In this document: positions 9,167 through 18,333 of the stretch, piece by piece
Layout of the letters: the number at the start of each line of letters is the position of its first letter
Position numbering within the stretch: position 1 is the stretch's first letter
Source: JAJZKE01 sp963762395
GTDB taxonomy: Bacteria; Patescibacteriota; Saccharimonadia; Saccharimonadales; UBA4665
Direction: 5' to 3'
Assembly (NCBI GenBank): GCA_963762395.1
Contig: CAVXKL010000001.1
Coordinates: 310,001-374,000, forward strand
DNA length: 64,000 nt
Program-made: the position numbers and the translations under genes
The notes under the pieces: generated by a model
Databases searched by the model: none
Told to the model about the DNA's origin: nothing
What the model saw: only the letters and a program-made list of their open reading frames with translations

Positions 9167-9251
9167 TGGTGGGCGAGGAGGGAATCGAACCCTCAACCCG
9201 TTAGGAACACGATTTTGAGTCGTGCGCGTATACCAGTTCCGCCACTCGCCC
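9167..9251 (-). tRNA. tRNA-Leu (CAA)
   Basis: An 85-nt class II tRNA on the minus strand. The acceptor stem pairs GGGCGAG with CTCGCCC, the 3' CCA is encoded, and the discriminator is A. The anticodon stem CACGA/TCGTG encloses the loop CTCAAAA, giving anticodon CAA (codon UUG). A variable arm and a GAGGG-TTCGATT-CCCTC T arm are present. It is convergent with the preceding + strand gene, with almost no spacer. Confidence 0.97.
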
Positions 9252-9325
9252 GACAGGTAGGTTACAGTTGGTCATTGTACTATACTTAAAGAATCAGGGC
9301 TAGAAACCATATAAACAGAGGTCTA

Positions 9326-9331
9326 TATAAT
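9326..9331 (+). promoter_or_regulatory. -10 box TATAAT before the sortase gene
   Basis: A TATAAT at 9326-9331 is followed by the ATG at 9343 with 11 bases between and no Shine-Dalgarno. This predicts a leader of only about five bases. Confidence 0.45.
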
Positions 9332-9342
9332 AATCTTCTATC

Positions 9343-10593
9343 ATGGCAGACGGGCACAGACAACTAGACGGCTCAAATAAAAAACCTTATAGCGAGGAGG
9401 CTATTGACCTAATTAGGCAAAAAGTCGCCAATATATATAATGAAGAGCCTGATGCGGAGTCAGAAGCCATCGAAGCTGAGAGTACAAATACTCCATCAAA
9501 ACATCAAAAATTTATGCAGGGACTGGTTAATTCCGGCAAAGATGTCGTCACTATTCAAACTGAGTGGCATAAATATTACTTATCCTTAACAGACAGAGAG
9601 AAGCTAGAAGTCTGGGATGAGTTTTACAAAAGTAACAAGAACACTCAGAAAGCTAAAGTCCTTACTCCAGACCAGCCAAAAGAAATGGGCGAAGTCAAAA
9701 ACCAGGTCTTAGCCTCAACCCATTACCGGCCAAGAAAACTAACAACACGGGGAAAGCATTCTGATCAACCAGAGCAGCCTAAGCCTAAGGTTAAATTGCA
9801 GGCTAAGCACCATGTCCAGTCAATTCTTTTTGGCCTTGGTATTGGCCTACTGGCTGTATTTATCTTCCTCTTCGGTTTCTTTAACGAGGTAATCATAGCA
9901 CCGTTTATCCAGCCGAGTAGGGACGTTAGCGTACCGGTTATTGTTGGCGAGAATGCCGTCGCGCCAACTTCATCGCCGGAGGTTATTATTCCTAAAATAA
10001 ACGTTGAAATACCCGTTGACTATAATGTTGATACGACCAATGAAAATGTTATTGAGAACGACCTTGAGGAAGGTGTTATTCATTTTCCGACAACTGTTGA
10101 TCCTGGTCAGCTTGGTAATGCCGCTTTCTTTGGCCACTCATCAAACAATATATTTAATTCTGGCCAATACAAGTTTGCCTTTGTGCTCCTGCATACCTTA
10201 GTTGATGGCGATACTTTTTACCTGACATACAACCATACAGTTTATGTATATAAGGTAATATCCCATTTTGTGGTCAGTCCTAGCGATACCGCCGTGCTTG
10301 GTACCGTGCCAGATCAGCAGGCAACTGCCACCCTTATTACCTGTGATCCGCCGGGCACCAGCATTAACCGCTTAATTGTTATTGGCCAGCAGATTAGTCC
10401 GTCTATTTCCGCCGATACTCAGGGTACCGTTGTTATTAATCCTGCACAGTCAGTTAATTCTTTGCCTGGTAACGGCCCCACGTTGTGGTCCCGGTTTATA
10501 TCCAGTGATGCCGGTAAACTAACGATCATCGCCATAGTTGCCGTAGCCATAGTTCTTGTCTTTAGGCGAGTTTCTAAAAGAGAACCATTCTAA
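9343..10593 (+). CDS. Sortase family transpeptidase
   Basis: A 416-residue membrane sortase. It has a charged cytoplasmic N-terminus (~1-155), a transmembrane helix (~161-180), an extracellular sortase beta-barrel (~205-350) and a C-terminal transmembrane helix (~390-407) ending in basic residues. Catalytic residues are His265 (FFGHSS), Cys334 (TLITCDP) and Arg343 (NRLIVIG). Two membrane anchors resemble pilin-type (class C/D) sortases. No LPxTG substrate with a cell-wall sorting tail occurs in the window, so the substrates lie elsewhere. The 150-residue cytoplasmic region is unusual and of unknown role. The gene converges with a PEGA-domain protein, overlapping by 4 bp. Confidence 0.9.
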   Translation: MADGHRQLDGSNKKPYSEEAIDLIRQKVANIYNEEPDAESEAIEAESTNTPSKHQKFMQGLVNSGKDVVTIQTEWHKYYLSLTDREKLEVWDEFYKSNKNTQKAKVLTPDQPKEMGEVKNQVLASTHYRPRKLTTRGKHSDQPEQPKPKVKLQAKHHVQSILFGLGIGLLAVFIFLFGFFNEVIIAPFIQPSRDVSVPVIVGENAVAPTSSPEVIIPKINVEIPVDYNVDTTNENVIENDLEEGVIHFPTTVDPGQLGNAAFFGHSSNNIFNSGQYKFAFVLLHTLVDGDTFYLTYNHTVYVYKVISHFVVSPSDTAVLGTVPDQQATATLITCDPPGTSINRLIVIGQQISPSISADTQGTVVINPAQSVNSLPGNGPTLWSRFISSDAGKLTIIAIVAVAIVLVFRRVSKREPF

Positions 10594-12080
10594 AGTTTTT
10601 GCGGCTGGTCTGATGACGTATAGAGCGAGGTCCTTGTTAGCGAGTATGTCTGGTTGGATCCGGTTGTCAGGCTGTAGACATAATTGTAAGTAGGCGTAAA
10701 GAAGGGTGCAAAGTTAGCATTAGCTGGCATTAAGGTCTGCTCATAATTATGATCATACTCAAACATCAAAAGCTTACCGCCTGAAACATAAGTTAACCTA
10801 TAGCCGTCCATCCAGGTAGCGTTTGTTTGCGGGCTATCAAGCGGCAGGTTGACGTTATAGTTATAGCCCGATGAATTCTCCAGGTTATAGACAGCGAAGT
10901 TTTGGGAGCTTTCAGCCATGACAAACTGGCCATTAGTAGAGAAGTTAATATAGTCGGGGTTATTAACAAATAGTACCTGGAGGGGCACTGGAGCCTGGTC
11001 TGGGTCGGCCTGTAGTTGTCCTGTTGGGTTATCAAAAATATATATTTTGTTTTCACTGGCTGCCCCGGCGACGACATAGAGCGAGCCGCTATAGCTAGCC
11101 ATGTCTAGTAAATAGGTCATGCCCTCGTCAAGCAGTTTTATGTGGTACACGCTCGTACCATTTAGCTCATCAATATATACTTTGCCGCTAGGGGCCTTAT
11201 CGTCCGTAGCATATAAGATGGTGTTAGTTCCATAAGTATCATATGCTAACACTCCCGTCAGAACAGTTGTCGGCGTAGTCGGTGAACTAAGAGAGTCTTG
11301 GTACAATGTATCGGTCGATTGATCATAAAGATAGTATTGGCTGTAGTTTTGATTGTCTAAGGTAATCGACGTATAGGAAACGTCCGTTAAGTCTTTGGAA
11401 AGATTAAACGACTGGCTAGGATTAGCAATATCCAATATTATGTATTCATTTTTACCATCATATAGATGGTTTAAAAGTACATGCTGGTTATCTTTCGCCC
11501 AGGCTACCACTACCCAGCTTTCACTAGTTGTCGGCGAGGTAACAACGCCTGCAGGCATGGCTATTTGGGTTGGCGCAAGCGATGGATTGGATAGGTTATA
11601 AAGATCAAAATTAGTATCCGAGCCTGGCTGGAGGACTACCAACCATTTCCGATCTAAGCTTTGAGTGGCTATTTGCGGCTGAGACGAGTAAGACTTTACA
11701 CTGCTGGTTTGAAGAACATTTGGAATTAAGAGCGGGTAAGTATAGTCCTCGATCATACCGCCATCTACCTCAATCTGTCTGGCCCATGTCCTGTATCCAG
11801 GTTTTGTTAACTTAACGTTATATATCCCTTCTGGCAAGGTCAGGGCAGTATTAGTACTCTTTGATTTAGAGTTATTAAGATAAACAGTTGCCGGATTTGG
11901 CTGTGAAGATAAATAAATAAGACCATTTTGAATAATATTACCGCCCTTACCAAGACCAAAACCATAAGCCCCGTAAAGTAAAATTGTCGTTGCTCCAATA
12001 ATCAAGCAGGCTATTAAAAAATAGCCCGTAACAAGCATCATCTTATGCCGATGTTGCTTTTTGGGGTCTAAAAAATCCAT
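10590..12080 (-). CDS. PEGA-domain membrane-anchored surface protein
   Basis: A 496-residue protein with a short cytoplasmic N-terminus, one transmembrane helix (~14-39), a PEGA domain (~54-108, with the typical LPEGIYNVKLTKPGY core) and a long region (~120-490) rich in beta strands and Tyr/Asn/Ser, probably a beta-propeller-like outside domain. PEGA domains are found on surface proteins thought to bind or pack against the envelope. No enzyme motif is seen. It is convergent with the sortase gene but lacks a sorting signal, so it is not an obvious sortase substrate. Confidence 0.8.
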   Translation of the reverse strand: MDFLDPKKQHRHKMMLVTGYFLIACLIIGATTILLYGAYGFGLGKGGNIIQNGLIYLSSQPNPATVYLNNSKSKSTNTALTLPEGIYNVKLTKPGYRTWARQIEVDGGMIEDYTYPLLIPNVLQTSSVKSYSSQPQIATQSLDRKWLVVLQPGSDTNFDLYNLSNPSLAPTQIAMPAGVVTSPTTSESWVVVAWAKDNQHVLLNHLYDGKNEYIILDIANPSQSFNLSKDLTDVSYTSITLDNQNYSQYYLYDQSTDTLYQDSLSSPTTPTTVLTGVLAYDTYGTNTILYATDDKAPSGKVYIDELNGTSVYHIKLLDEGMTYLLDMASYSGSLYVVAGAASENKIYIFDNPTGQLQADPDQAPVPLQVLFVNNPDYINFSTNGQFVMAESSQNFAVYNLENSSGYNYNVNLPLDSPQTNATWMDGYRLTYVSGGKLLMFEYDHNYEQTLMPANANFAPFFTPTYNYVYSLTTGSNQTYSLTRTSLYTSSDQPQKL

Positions 12081-12250
12081 ATAAAATACCTATGCCTTAG
12101 AAACAAACTGAATTTAATTTTTGGTCTTTTGTAGAAGGATACTACTACTTATTATTATCTCTATTGCCATATATCTCAAGTGGCATTAGAATAAAGATAA
12201 CTATATTCGTGAGAGGGTATAAATCAAGAGGATAAAATAAAAGTTTAAAA

Positions 12251-13231
12251 ATGGACGATACAATACAGACTGAACCGTGGCGCCAGCCCAATACCTTTAT
12301 GGACATTATTGCTCCGAGTAGAGTAAAAAATCCTTTGCCAAAAGCACTAGCTCGCTCGGAAACATTAATGAGAACAGCTGTTAAAAAACCTCAGCCGGTT
12401 CAGCCTGCTGCCAACAACTTCGCGGTCAATACTACCCCGTTAGATAATCAGCTAGCTGAAGGGGTCAGTACTTTTAAGACAGATCACTCTGATGCAGCCA
12501 GCATAACAGATAAAAGCCTGCTGATTAGCCGCTTTTCGGCTAATACTAACATGGCTATTGAACCCGAGCAGCAGTATCCGAGTATGGATGCTCCAGCTGA
12601 TTTGAATGTTGCAGCTGAACCTGAACAATCTAACGAACAGGAAATACAGGCATCACAACCAGTAGAGCTAGTTATGGACCGACCAACTATAAGTAACATA
12701 TTTGCCAACAACATGCCGATTGATTTAAGCAGTTCCGAAAGATCTAGGCCAGTTAGCAGATGGCATACGGCCAAAAGATTATCCGGCTGGACAGTACTAG
12801 CCGTAGTCTTAATTGGATTAGTCGGTAGCGGCATATATATTAACAGTAACTTTGAGAAACTAGAGCTATATCTGGCTTCTAATAAGGCTGGCTTTAATGC
12901 TACCTTACCTAGCATTAAGCCATCGGGTTATGACCTAAGCAGCATCAGTACCGGCAGTGGTGCGTTACAGGCCAGTTTTAAGAGTAATTCAGATAGCCGA
13001 ACTTACTCAATCAGTGAAAGTAAATCATCAATATCCAGTGGCCAGCTTTTAACTGGCTACGTTCTTCAAAAGGCGGGCCAGAACTACCAGACCATTCAAA
13101 CTGATGGCAAAATCATCTATGTTTACGGCAGTCAAGATGCCACCTGGGTGAACAATGGTATTTGGTACATTGTTTCGGACAATAATTCTCTCAGCAACCA
13201 CCAGATCATTGACATTGCTGACAGTATGTAG
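12251..13231 (+). CDS. Single-pass membrane protein of unknown function
   Basis: A 326-residue protein. Residues 1-175 are a polar, probably disordered cytoplasmic region rich in Pro, Gln and Ser. Residues ~180-197 are a transmembrane helix. Residues ~205-326 are a small extracellular domain rich in Ser, Gly and Tyr. No known domain is recognised. The architecture (disordered inside, one helix, small outside domain) recurs in Saccharibacteria and often marks envelope or competence-related accessory proteins, but nothing here fixes the role. A TAAAAT at 12233-12238 lies 12 bases before the ATG. Confidence 0.75.
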   Translation: MDDTIQTEPWRQPNTFMDIIAPSRVKNPLPKALARSETLMRTAVKKPQPVQPAANNFAVNTTPLDNQLAEGVSTFKTDHSDAASITDKSLLISRFSANTNMAIEPEQQYPSMDAPADLNVAAEPEQSNEQEIQASQPVELVMDRPTISNIFANNMPIDLSSSERSRPVSRWHTAKRLSGWTVLAVVLIGLVGSGIYINSNFEKLELYLASNKAGFNATLPSIKPSGYDLSSISTGSGALQASFKSNSDSRTYSISESKSSISSGQLLTGYVLQKAGQNYQTIQTDGKIIYVYGSQDATWVNNGIWYIVSDNNSLSNHQIIDIADSM

Positions 13232-13252
13232 CATTAACTAGCCAACCTCCTA

Positions 13253-13258
13253 TATAAT
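13253..13258 (+). promoter_or_regulatory. -10 box TATAAT for a leaderless gltX mRNA
   Basis: A perfect TATAAT ends eight bases before the GTG at 13267, so the expected transcription start lies on or beside that codon. This supports GTG 13267 over the upstream in-frame TTG at 13258, which overlaps the box. Confidence 0.6.
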
Positions 13259-13266
13259 TGAGACTA

Positions 13267-14691
13267 GTGAAAACAAGAACCCGCTTTGCGCCTAGTCCAA
13301 CCGGATATATGCACGTCGGTGGTGTACGAACAGCCTTATTTGCCTGGTTAGTAGCTAGAAAGAATGACGGCACCTTTATCTTACGTATTGAGGATACGGA
13401 TAAGGATCGTCTGGTTGAAGGCTCCGAACAGCACATTATTCAAACCTTAAAGATCTTGGGCTTAGACTTCGATGAGGGTCCGGAAAAGGGCGGGTCATTT
13501 GGTCCTTACCGTCAAAGCGAAAGATTAGATATATATAAAGAGTGGGCTGAAAAACTACTCAAATCTAAAAGAGCATATGTTGATCCTTATTCATTAGAAG
13601 AAGTCGAGAAATTTAGAGAGAAGGCCAAAGCGACTAAAAAACCTTTTCTGTTTAGGGACTATAGACCGCAGACAGATTTAGAATGGGATCATAGCCGTCC
13701 GCTTAGATTTTTATCCGATCCCAAAGATTACTCTTGGCATGATGAAATTATGGGAGATTTAAGCGCTAAAGCTGATGCCGTCGATGACTACATATTAATA
13801 AAGAGTGATGGTTACCCGACATACAACTTCGCCCATATAATTGATGATTACCTCATGGAAATAAGCCATGTTATCCGCGGTCAGGAATTCTTAGCCAGCG
13901 TTCCCAAATATTTGAATCTGTATGAAGCTTTAGATATTCCAAGACCGCTACTTGCTACTGTTCCAGCCGTTCTAGCTCCGGACGGAAAAAGAAAACTATC
14001 TAAAAGAGACGGCGCCAAAGATATCCTGGAATACACCGACGAAGGCTATTTACCTGAAGCCCTTATTAACTTTATGGCCAGCCTAGGCTGGAATGACGGT
14101 TCAACCCAAGAAATATTTAGCCTGCAGGAATTGGTCAGCAAGTTTAATTTAGATCATGTCCAGCGCTCTGGTGCCCGTTTTGATGATCAAAGACTGATTT
14201 GGATGAATGGGGCCCACATCAGAAATATGGGCTTAGATGAGCTATTTATTAGGTCTAAGGGCTACTGGCCGGAAGAAGCCAAGAGCTTTGATGAAGAATA
14301 CTTAAAGAAGGTTCTTTCAACCATTAAAGACAGGTTGAAATACCTCTCGGAAATTAAATCCTTAACAATATTCTTCTTTATTGAACCAGAAATAGATGAG
14401 TCTCTTATTCGAGACAATAAAGTACTCAAAGATTTGCCTAAAAAAGAGATAAAAGACCTTCTCATTAAAACTAGGGATAGCTTAGACCAATCTGAATTCA
14501 CTAAAGAAGATATTACCAACAGGCTTAATAATTTGCTTAAAAAAACTAATCAGAAACCGGCTGTTCTATTCAGTTTAATCAGAATAGCTATTACTGAATG
14601 CCCATCAAGTCCTGGTCTTTTTGAAACTATTGAAGTCCTGGGTAAAGAAAAAGTTTTAAATAGGCTTAACAAACAATTAGACGTGGTTTGA
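13267..14691 (+). CDS. gltX: Glutamyl-tRNA synthetase
   Basis: A 474-residue class I aminoacyl-tRNA synthetase that charges tRNA-Glu. The HIGH-type motif is PSPTGYMHVG (residues 9-18) and the KMSKS-type motif is KLSKR (243-247). The C-terminal helical anticodon-binding region is complete, and length is normal for bacteria. The tRNA-Glu(CTC) gene lies 5 kb downstream. I chose GTG 13267 because conserved sequence begins immediately (KTRTRFAPSPTG) and a -10 box sits eight bases upstream; TTG 13258 would add three residues. Whether it also charges tRNA-Gln for a GatCAB route cannot be judged here. Confidence 0.96.
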   Translation: MKTRTRFAPSPTGYMHVGGVRTALFAWLVARKNDGTFILRIEDTDKDRLVEGSEQHIIQTLKILGLDFDEGPEKGGSFGPYRQSERLDIYKEWAEKLLKSKRAYVDPYSLEEVEKFREKAKATKKPFLFRDYRPQTDLEWDHSRPLRFLSDPKDYSWHDEIMGDLSAKADAVDDYILIKSDGYPTYNFAHIIDDYLMEISHVIRGQEFLASVPKYLNLYEALDIPRPLLATVPAVLAPDGKRKLSKRDGAKDILEYTDEGYLPEALINFMASLGWNDGSTQEIFSLQELVSKFNLDHVQRSGARFDDQRLIWMNGAHIRNMGLDELFIRSKGYWPEEAKSFDEEYLKKVLSTIKDRLKYLSEIKSLTIFFFIEPEIDESLIRDNKVLKDLPKKEIKDLLIKTRDSLDQSEFTKEDITNRLNNLLKKTNQKPAVLFSLIRIAITECPSSPGLFETIEVLGKEKVLNRLNKQLDVV

Positions 14692-14742
14692 TCTGATTGA
14701 TATATTGAAAGCCAGGTAAAGTGAAGCAAAGGAAAAACAATT

Positions 14743-14827
14743 ATGAACGATAACGAGTTTTTTAGGCCTTACAGCACAGCCGCCACGACCAGAAGATTCT
14801 AGTCCATCACAACCACAATATGTCCAT
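14743..14827 (+). other. Possible out-of-frame N-terminus of the next gene
   Basis: An ATG at 14743, with an AAGGA-like ribosome binding site about nine bases upstream, opens a 19-codon frame that stops at 14800-14802. Removing one T from the T6 run at 14758-14763 joins it to the frame of the gene at 14828. The joined frame has Pro/Gln-rich coding-like sequence (TAQPPRPEDSSPSQPQ). Either a sequencing error, a real mutation or slippage on T6 could explain this. Confidence 0.4.
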
Positions 14828-15460
14828 ATGGAAACCGACACTGGCTTAGAAGGAGATCCCTTTTTATTTACGGAGTCTAGCAAGCCAGAAGACGTTGAGC
14901 CTGTAGGTCCCAGTAGTTTTTTAGAAGCTCAACCTATTGATAAAACTTCCAGCAGGGGTGAAAGGAGAAAACCGAGTTCGGCTGAATATAAATTAGATCC
15001 TGATTTTTCATCAGATGGCAATCCTTTTATGGCATACCTGAAAAATGGCGGCAAGGCCACACCAACCATTGACTATGCTAGTATTTGGGCGGGGCGAAAG
15101 GAAAGGGTCAAGGCAGATCCACTAGAAGCGTTTGACTTTTTAACGAGTGATGACCAGGCTGAACTACATGAACATTTGCGTCCTAGGTCAGACACAATTA
15201 TAGATGATGAAGAATGGCTCAGAAATAATATAAACGTTATATTAAGAAAGTTTTCGGCATATACCGATGAGCAGGGATATAAAGCGATTCAAGATACACT
15301 CAAGGATGACCTGGATGTGCTTATAATTGGATTGCGTAAAAAATATAAGAAGTCGGAAAATATACCCGTTGATATGTTAGAACGATTACATAAGCTAATC
15401 GATGTCATTAAGGCCGAACCAGAGGTTAAACCACAGACTCAAGCCACTTTACCCACCTAA
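14828..15460 (+). CDS. Hypothetical acidic soluble protein
   Basis: A 210-residue protein with no transmembrane segment. Residues 1-100 are polar and low-complexity. Residues ~100-200 are helical and acidic and probably folded (TSDDQAELHEHL, then DEEWLRNNINVILRKFSAY). No family is recognised. The ATG at 14828 has no ribosome binding site, and the frame continues open upstream to 14747, so the annotated start may be an artefact of a one-base frameshift (see 14743-14827). It lies between gltX and a DUF3048 gene, on the same strand. Confidence 0.65.
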   Translation: METDTGLEGDPFLFTESSKPEDVEPVGPSSFLEAQPIDKTSSRGERRKPSSAEYKLDPDFSSDGNPFMAYLKNGGKATPTIDYASIWAGRKERVKADPLEAFDFLTSDDQAELHEHLRPRSDTIIDDEEWLRNNINVILRKFSAYTDEQGYKAIQDTLKDDLDVLIIGLRKKYKKSENIPVDMLERLHKLIDVIKAEPEVKPQTQATLPT

Positions 15461-15542
15461 GGCACCGATTATTTGACTATCGAATTCACCAAAAGTAAGC
15501 GGTTTATTATCTAGTCTGGTGGTTTTTAAACTTAAGCACTGT

Positions 15543-15548
15543 TAAAAT
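15543..15548 (+). promoter_or_regulatory. -10 box TAAAAT, leaderless-type
   Basis: TAAAAT ends seven bases before the ATG at 15556. An AAGG follows but is too close to the ATG to work as a ribosome binding site. Confidence 0.45.
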
Positions 15549-15555
15549 AAGGTGA

Positions 15556-16776
15556 ATGGACAACCAGTTTAGGAGAGTACGCCCCACTCACAACTTAAAA
15601 GACCAGGAGTTTAAAACACCCGAACAAGTTGCGGCGCAAGACGAAGAAAAAACGGACACACCTATTATTAGCCAGCATGAGGTTATGGAGAATAAAGAAA
15701 AGAAAGTGAAAAAAAGGAAACTGCCGAAACTTTGGCCGCCTAATAAATGGACATATATTTGTTTGGCAATCTTACTTATTCTTTTAGCTGGCGTTGGTTA
15801 CGGTGGCTATACGGTTCTTCATAAAATAAAACCTAAGGTAGCTATAGCTTTAGTTAAGCCTAAAGTAGAGATTCCAACGACTGTCGCTTCAAGTCTAACC
15901 GGTCTTCAAGTAAGTCCGGCAACTAATAAACTACCGATTACTGCTGTCATGGTTGAGAATAGCCCTGACGCCAGACCACAGTCTGGTCTTGGTGAAGCAG
16001 GCGTAGTCTTTGAGGCTTTAGCCGAAGGCGGTATTACCAGGTATGTGGCTCTTTATCAATCTGACGCTTCGACCAGCATCGGTCCAGTCCGAAGCGCTAG
16101 GCCTTACTATGTTTCCTGGATACTAGGCTTTGATGCTGACTATGCCCACGTTGGCGGCAGTCCGGAAGCTTTAGCCGACATCGCTAGCTGGGGAGTAAAG
16201 GACCTAGACGAGTTCTCTAACGGCAATTACTACCAAAGAGTATCAAGCCGTGAATCTCCACATAATGTCTACACCACGCCAGCCGAACTTTACCAACTTG
16301 AACAATCTAAGGGTTATATAACCTCAACCTTCACTAGCTGGTCCAGAAAAGTTACCAGTCCTCTCAAAAAGCCAACAGCCACAACTATTAGCCTGACTAT
16401 GGCCAGCTCAGACTATAACCCTAGTTACACATATAATCCTAAAACAAATACGTATGAAAGGGATAACGGCGGATCACCAGACATCGATGCCGACACCAAC
16501 CAGCAAATTAGCGTGCCGGTTGTGGTGGCAATGGTTATTAATGAAAGTAATGGACCTTTAGATGGTGTTGGCGCATATTATTCAGAGTACCAGACAGTTG
16601 GCAGCGGTACAGCCTACATATTCCAAGACGGTGGCGTATCAATCGGCCAATGGACTAAAAGCTCTAATAATTCCCAAATCATGTTTACTAATTCTACTAA
16701 CCAGCCATTGCCGCTTGATCCGGGCGAAGTCTGGATCACGGCAGTTACCTCAGATTCGGCTGTAACATATCAATAA
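15556..16776 (+). CDS. DUF3048-domain membrane-anchored protein (YerB-like)
   Basis: A 406-residue protein with a charged cytoplasmic N-terminus (~1-65), one transmembrane helix (~66-85) and a large extracellular DUF3048 region (~115-405). The conserved opening of that domain is clear (ITAVMVENSPDARPQSGL, GITRYVALYQ, GPVRSARPYY, ESPHNVYT). The family includes the Bacillus lipoprotein YerB; its biochemical role is unknown. The next gene, a histidine kinase, begins two bases after the stop, so the pair is an operon. One possible reading is that the outside domain informs the kinase. Confidence 0.85.
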   Translation: MDNQFRRVRPTHNLKDQEFKTPEQVAAQDEEKTDTPIISQHEVMENKEKKVKKRKLPKLWPPNKWTYICLAILLILLAGVGYGGYTVLHKIKPKVAIALVKPKVEIPTTVASSLTGLQVSPATNKLPITAVMVENSPDARPQSGLGEAGVVFEALAEGGITRYVALYQSDASTSIGPVRSARPYYVSWILGFDADYAHVGGSPEALADIASWGVKDLDEFSNGNYYQRVSSRESPHNVYTTPAELYQLEQSKGYITSTFTSWSRKVTSPLKKPTATTISLTMASSDYNPSYTYNPKTNTYERDNGGSPDIDADTNQQISVPVVVAMVINESNGPLDGVGAYYSEYQTVGSGTAYIFQDGGVSIGQWTKSSNNSQIMFTNSTNQPLPLDPGEVWITAVTSDSAVTYQ

Positions 16777-16777
16777 G

Positions 16778-18316
16778 ATGGATGAACTTGAAGCAACCAG
16801 AAAAATCTTTCTTAACCACATCTGGTTAACGGTCTTTTTAGAGAATGCTATTTTTGGACTTTGTCTTTACGTTACTATTAGCTACTCGAATCTGACCCTT
16901 TATTTAGACTTTGCCATATCAGCAGCCGTAGCTTTAATCTTTATTACCGTAATTTCTGTCTTTCTGAGTAAATTCATTACCCAGCCACTTGCCGCTCTAA
17001 GGCAAGCTATTCTTCATTTAAGCCCCTGCTGTTCTGAAGCTGTCAAGGCACCGGATATTAACAGCCTGGCCTTAGGAAGGGAATTAATAACTAACTTAGT
17101 CGGCCAGTTATATGAAATAGCCAAAATAGGCCATAAAAGCGCCATGCAGGATGGGACATTATCATCGCTAAGTCAGAACTTTATTGCCAACTCTTTGCCA
17201 CTGCCTCTCTTTATCTTAAATGACCAGGAAGAGATCAAATTTGCTAACAAAGTAGCCAGTGAATACATTGGCTTAAGCGCTAATGATCTAGTGGGCAAGA
17301 ACATCTACATGATATTGGATATGTCTTTTCCATCGGAAGAAACTTTCGATAGCTGGTTAAAAATTGTCAAGCAAAAACTGGTCACCGCCTCAAAGTCGTG
17401 GGAAAGAGTCAGACTTAATGTCAGAGACAGCCACCCAACTTTACTGTTTGATCTGGCCGCCTATTATAACCGGGGTAACATTGATGGTAATAGTACTATG
17501 CTGGTTCTTTTTGACCACACCAAGCAGTATTCTCAGGATGACCAGGCAATTGGTTTCGTAGCGCTCAGCGTTCATGAACTTAGAACGCCATTAACGCTCC
17601 TGCGCGGTTATGTTGAGGTATTTGAGCAGGAATTAAACGGCAAAGTATCTCCTGAGCTTCAAGGCTTCATAGAAAAGATGCATGCTTCAAGTGAGCAGTT
17701 AACAGCTTTTGTTAATAACATTTTAAACGTTGCCCGGGTAGATAATGATCAGCTGGAACTAAGATTGAGCCAAGAAGACTGGCCAACAGTGCTGACAAAA
17801 GCTGTTCAGAATATTGAGCTTCAAGCTAAAATCAGAGGCATATCCCTAGAGCTTAATATTGATCCTAATCTGCCTAAGGTTGGTGCTGACAGGCTAAGTA
17901 TTCAAGAAGTTATTAACAACCTAATAGATAATGCCATTAAATATAGCGCCGATTCTAAAGTTATTAAAATATCATCAAAACTAAACGGTGAAGGCTTAGT
18001 TGAAACGACAGTTGAAGATTTCGGCGTAGGCATACCTCCAAGCATTATGCCTAATCTATTTACCAAGTTTTACAGAGACTATAGAAACAGAGCCCAAATA
18101 GGCGGTACCGGCTTAGGTCTTTATCTTTCTAAAGCTATTGTGACCGCACATGGCGGTAATCTATGGGTTAGAAGCACTGAAGGCAAGGGCAGTATCTTTG
18201 GTTTTACCTTGCTGCCTTATGATCGTTTATCCAAAGAAGTAAAATCGAAAGATAATCAGGAGGTGGTTAGAAGTGCCCACGGTTGGATTAAGAACCACTC
18301 CTATTACAGGAGATAG
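16778..18316 (+). CDS. PAS-containing sensor histidine kinase
   Basis: A 512-residue membrane kinase. Transmembrane helices lie at ~14-35 and ~41-64, with almost no loop between them, so sensing is probably within the membrane or cytoplasm. A HAMP-like linker and a PAS domain (~135-245) follow. The HisKA phospho-acceptor is His266 (VHELRTPL). The HATPase_c domain has the N box at 380-386 (Asn385), a GVGIPP G1 box and GGTGLGLYLSK as G2. It starts two bases after the DUF3048 gene and is followed 17 bp later by a receiver-only protein, its likely partner. Confidence 0.93.
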   Translation: MDELEATRKIFLNHIWLTVFLENAIFGLCLYVTISYSNLTLYLDFAISAAVALIFITVISVFLSKFITQPLAALRQAILHLSPCCSEAVKAPDINSLALGRELITNLVGQLYEIAKIGHKSAMQDGTLSSLSQNFIANSLPLPLFILNDQEEIKFANKVASEYIGLSANDLVGKNIYMILDMSFPSEETFDSWLKIVKQKLVTASKSWERVRLNVRDSHPTLLFDLAAYYNRGNIDGNSTMLVLFDHTKQYSQDDQAIGFVALSVHELRTPLTLLRGYVEVFEQELNGKVSPELQGFIEKMHASSEQLTAFVNNILNVARVDNDQLELRLSQEDWPTVLTKAVQNIELQAKIRGISLELNIDPNLPKVGADRLSIQEVINNLIDNAIKYSADSKVIKISSKLNGEGLVETTVEDFGVGIPPSIMPNLFTKFYRDYRNRAQIGGTGLGLYLSKAIVTAHGGNLWVRSTEGKGSIFGFTLLPYDRLSKEVKSKDNQEVVRSAHGWIKNHSYYRR

Positions 18317-18321
18317 TCTGC

Positions 18322-18327
18322 TAAAGT
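18322..18327 (+). promoter_or_regulatory. -10 box TAAAGT, leaderless-type
   Basis: TAAAGT ends six bases before the ATG at 18334, between the histidine kinase stop and the receiver gene. The receiver may thus be made from its own leaderless transcript as well as by readthrough. Confidence 0.35.
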
Positions 18328-18333
18328 AAGATT

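Noticed and set aside
14828..15460. C-terminal LPT as a sortase signal
   Set aside because: The protein ends there with no hydrophobic segment or basic tail, so it cannot be an LPxTG substrate.
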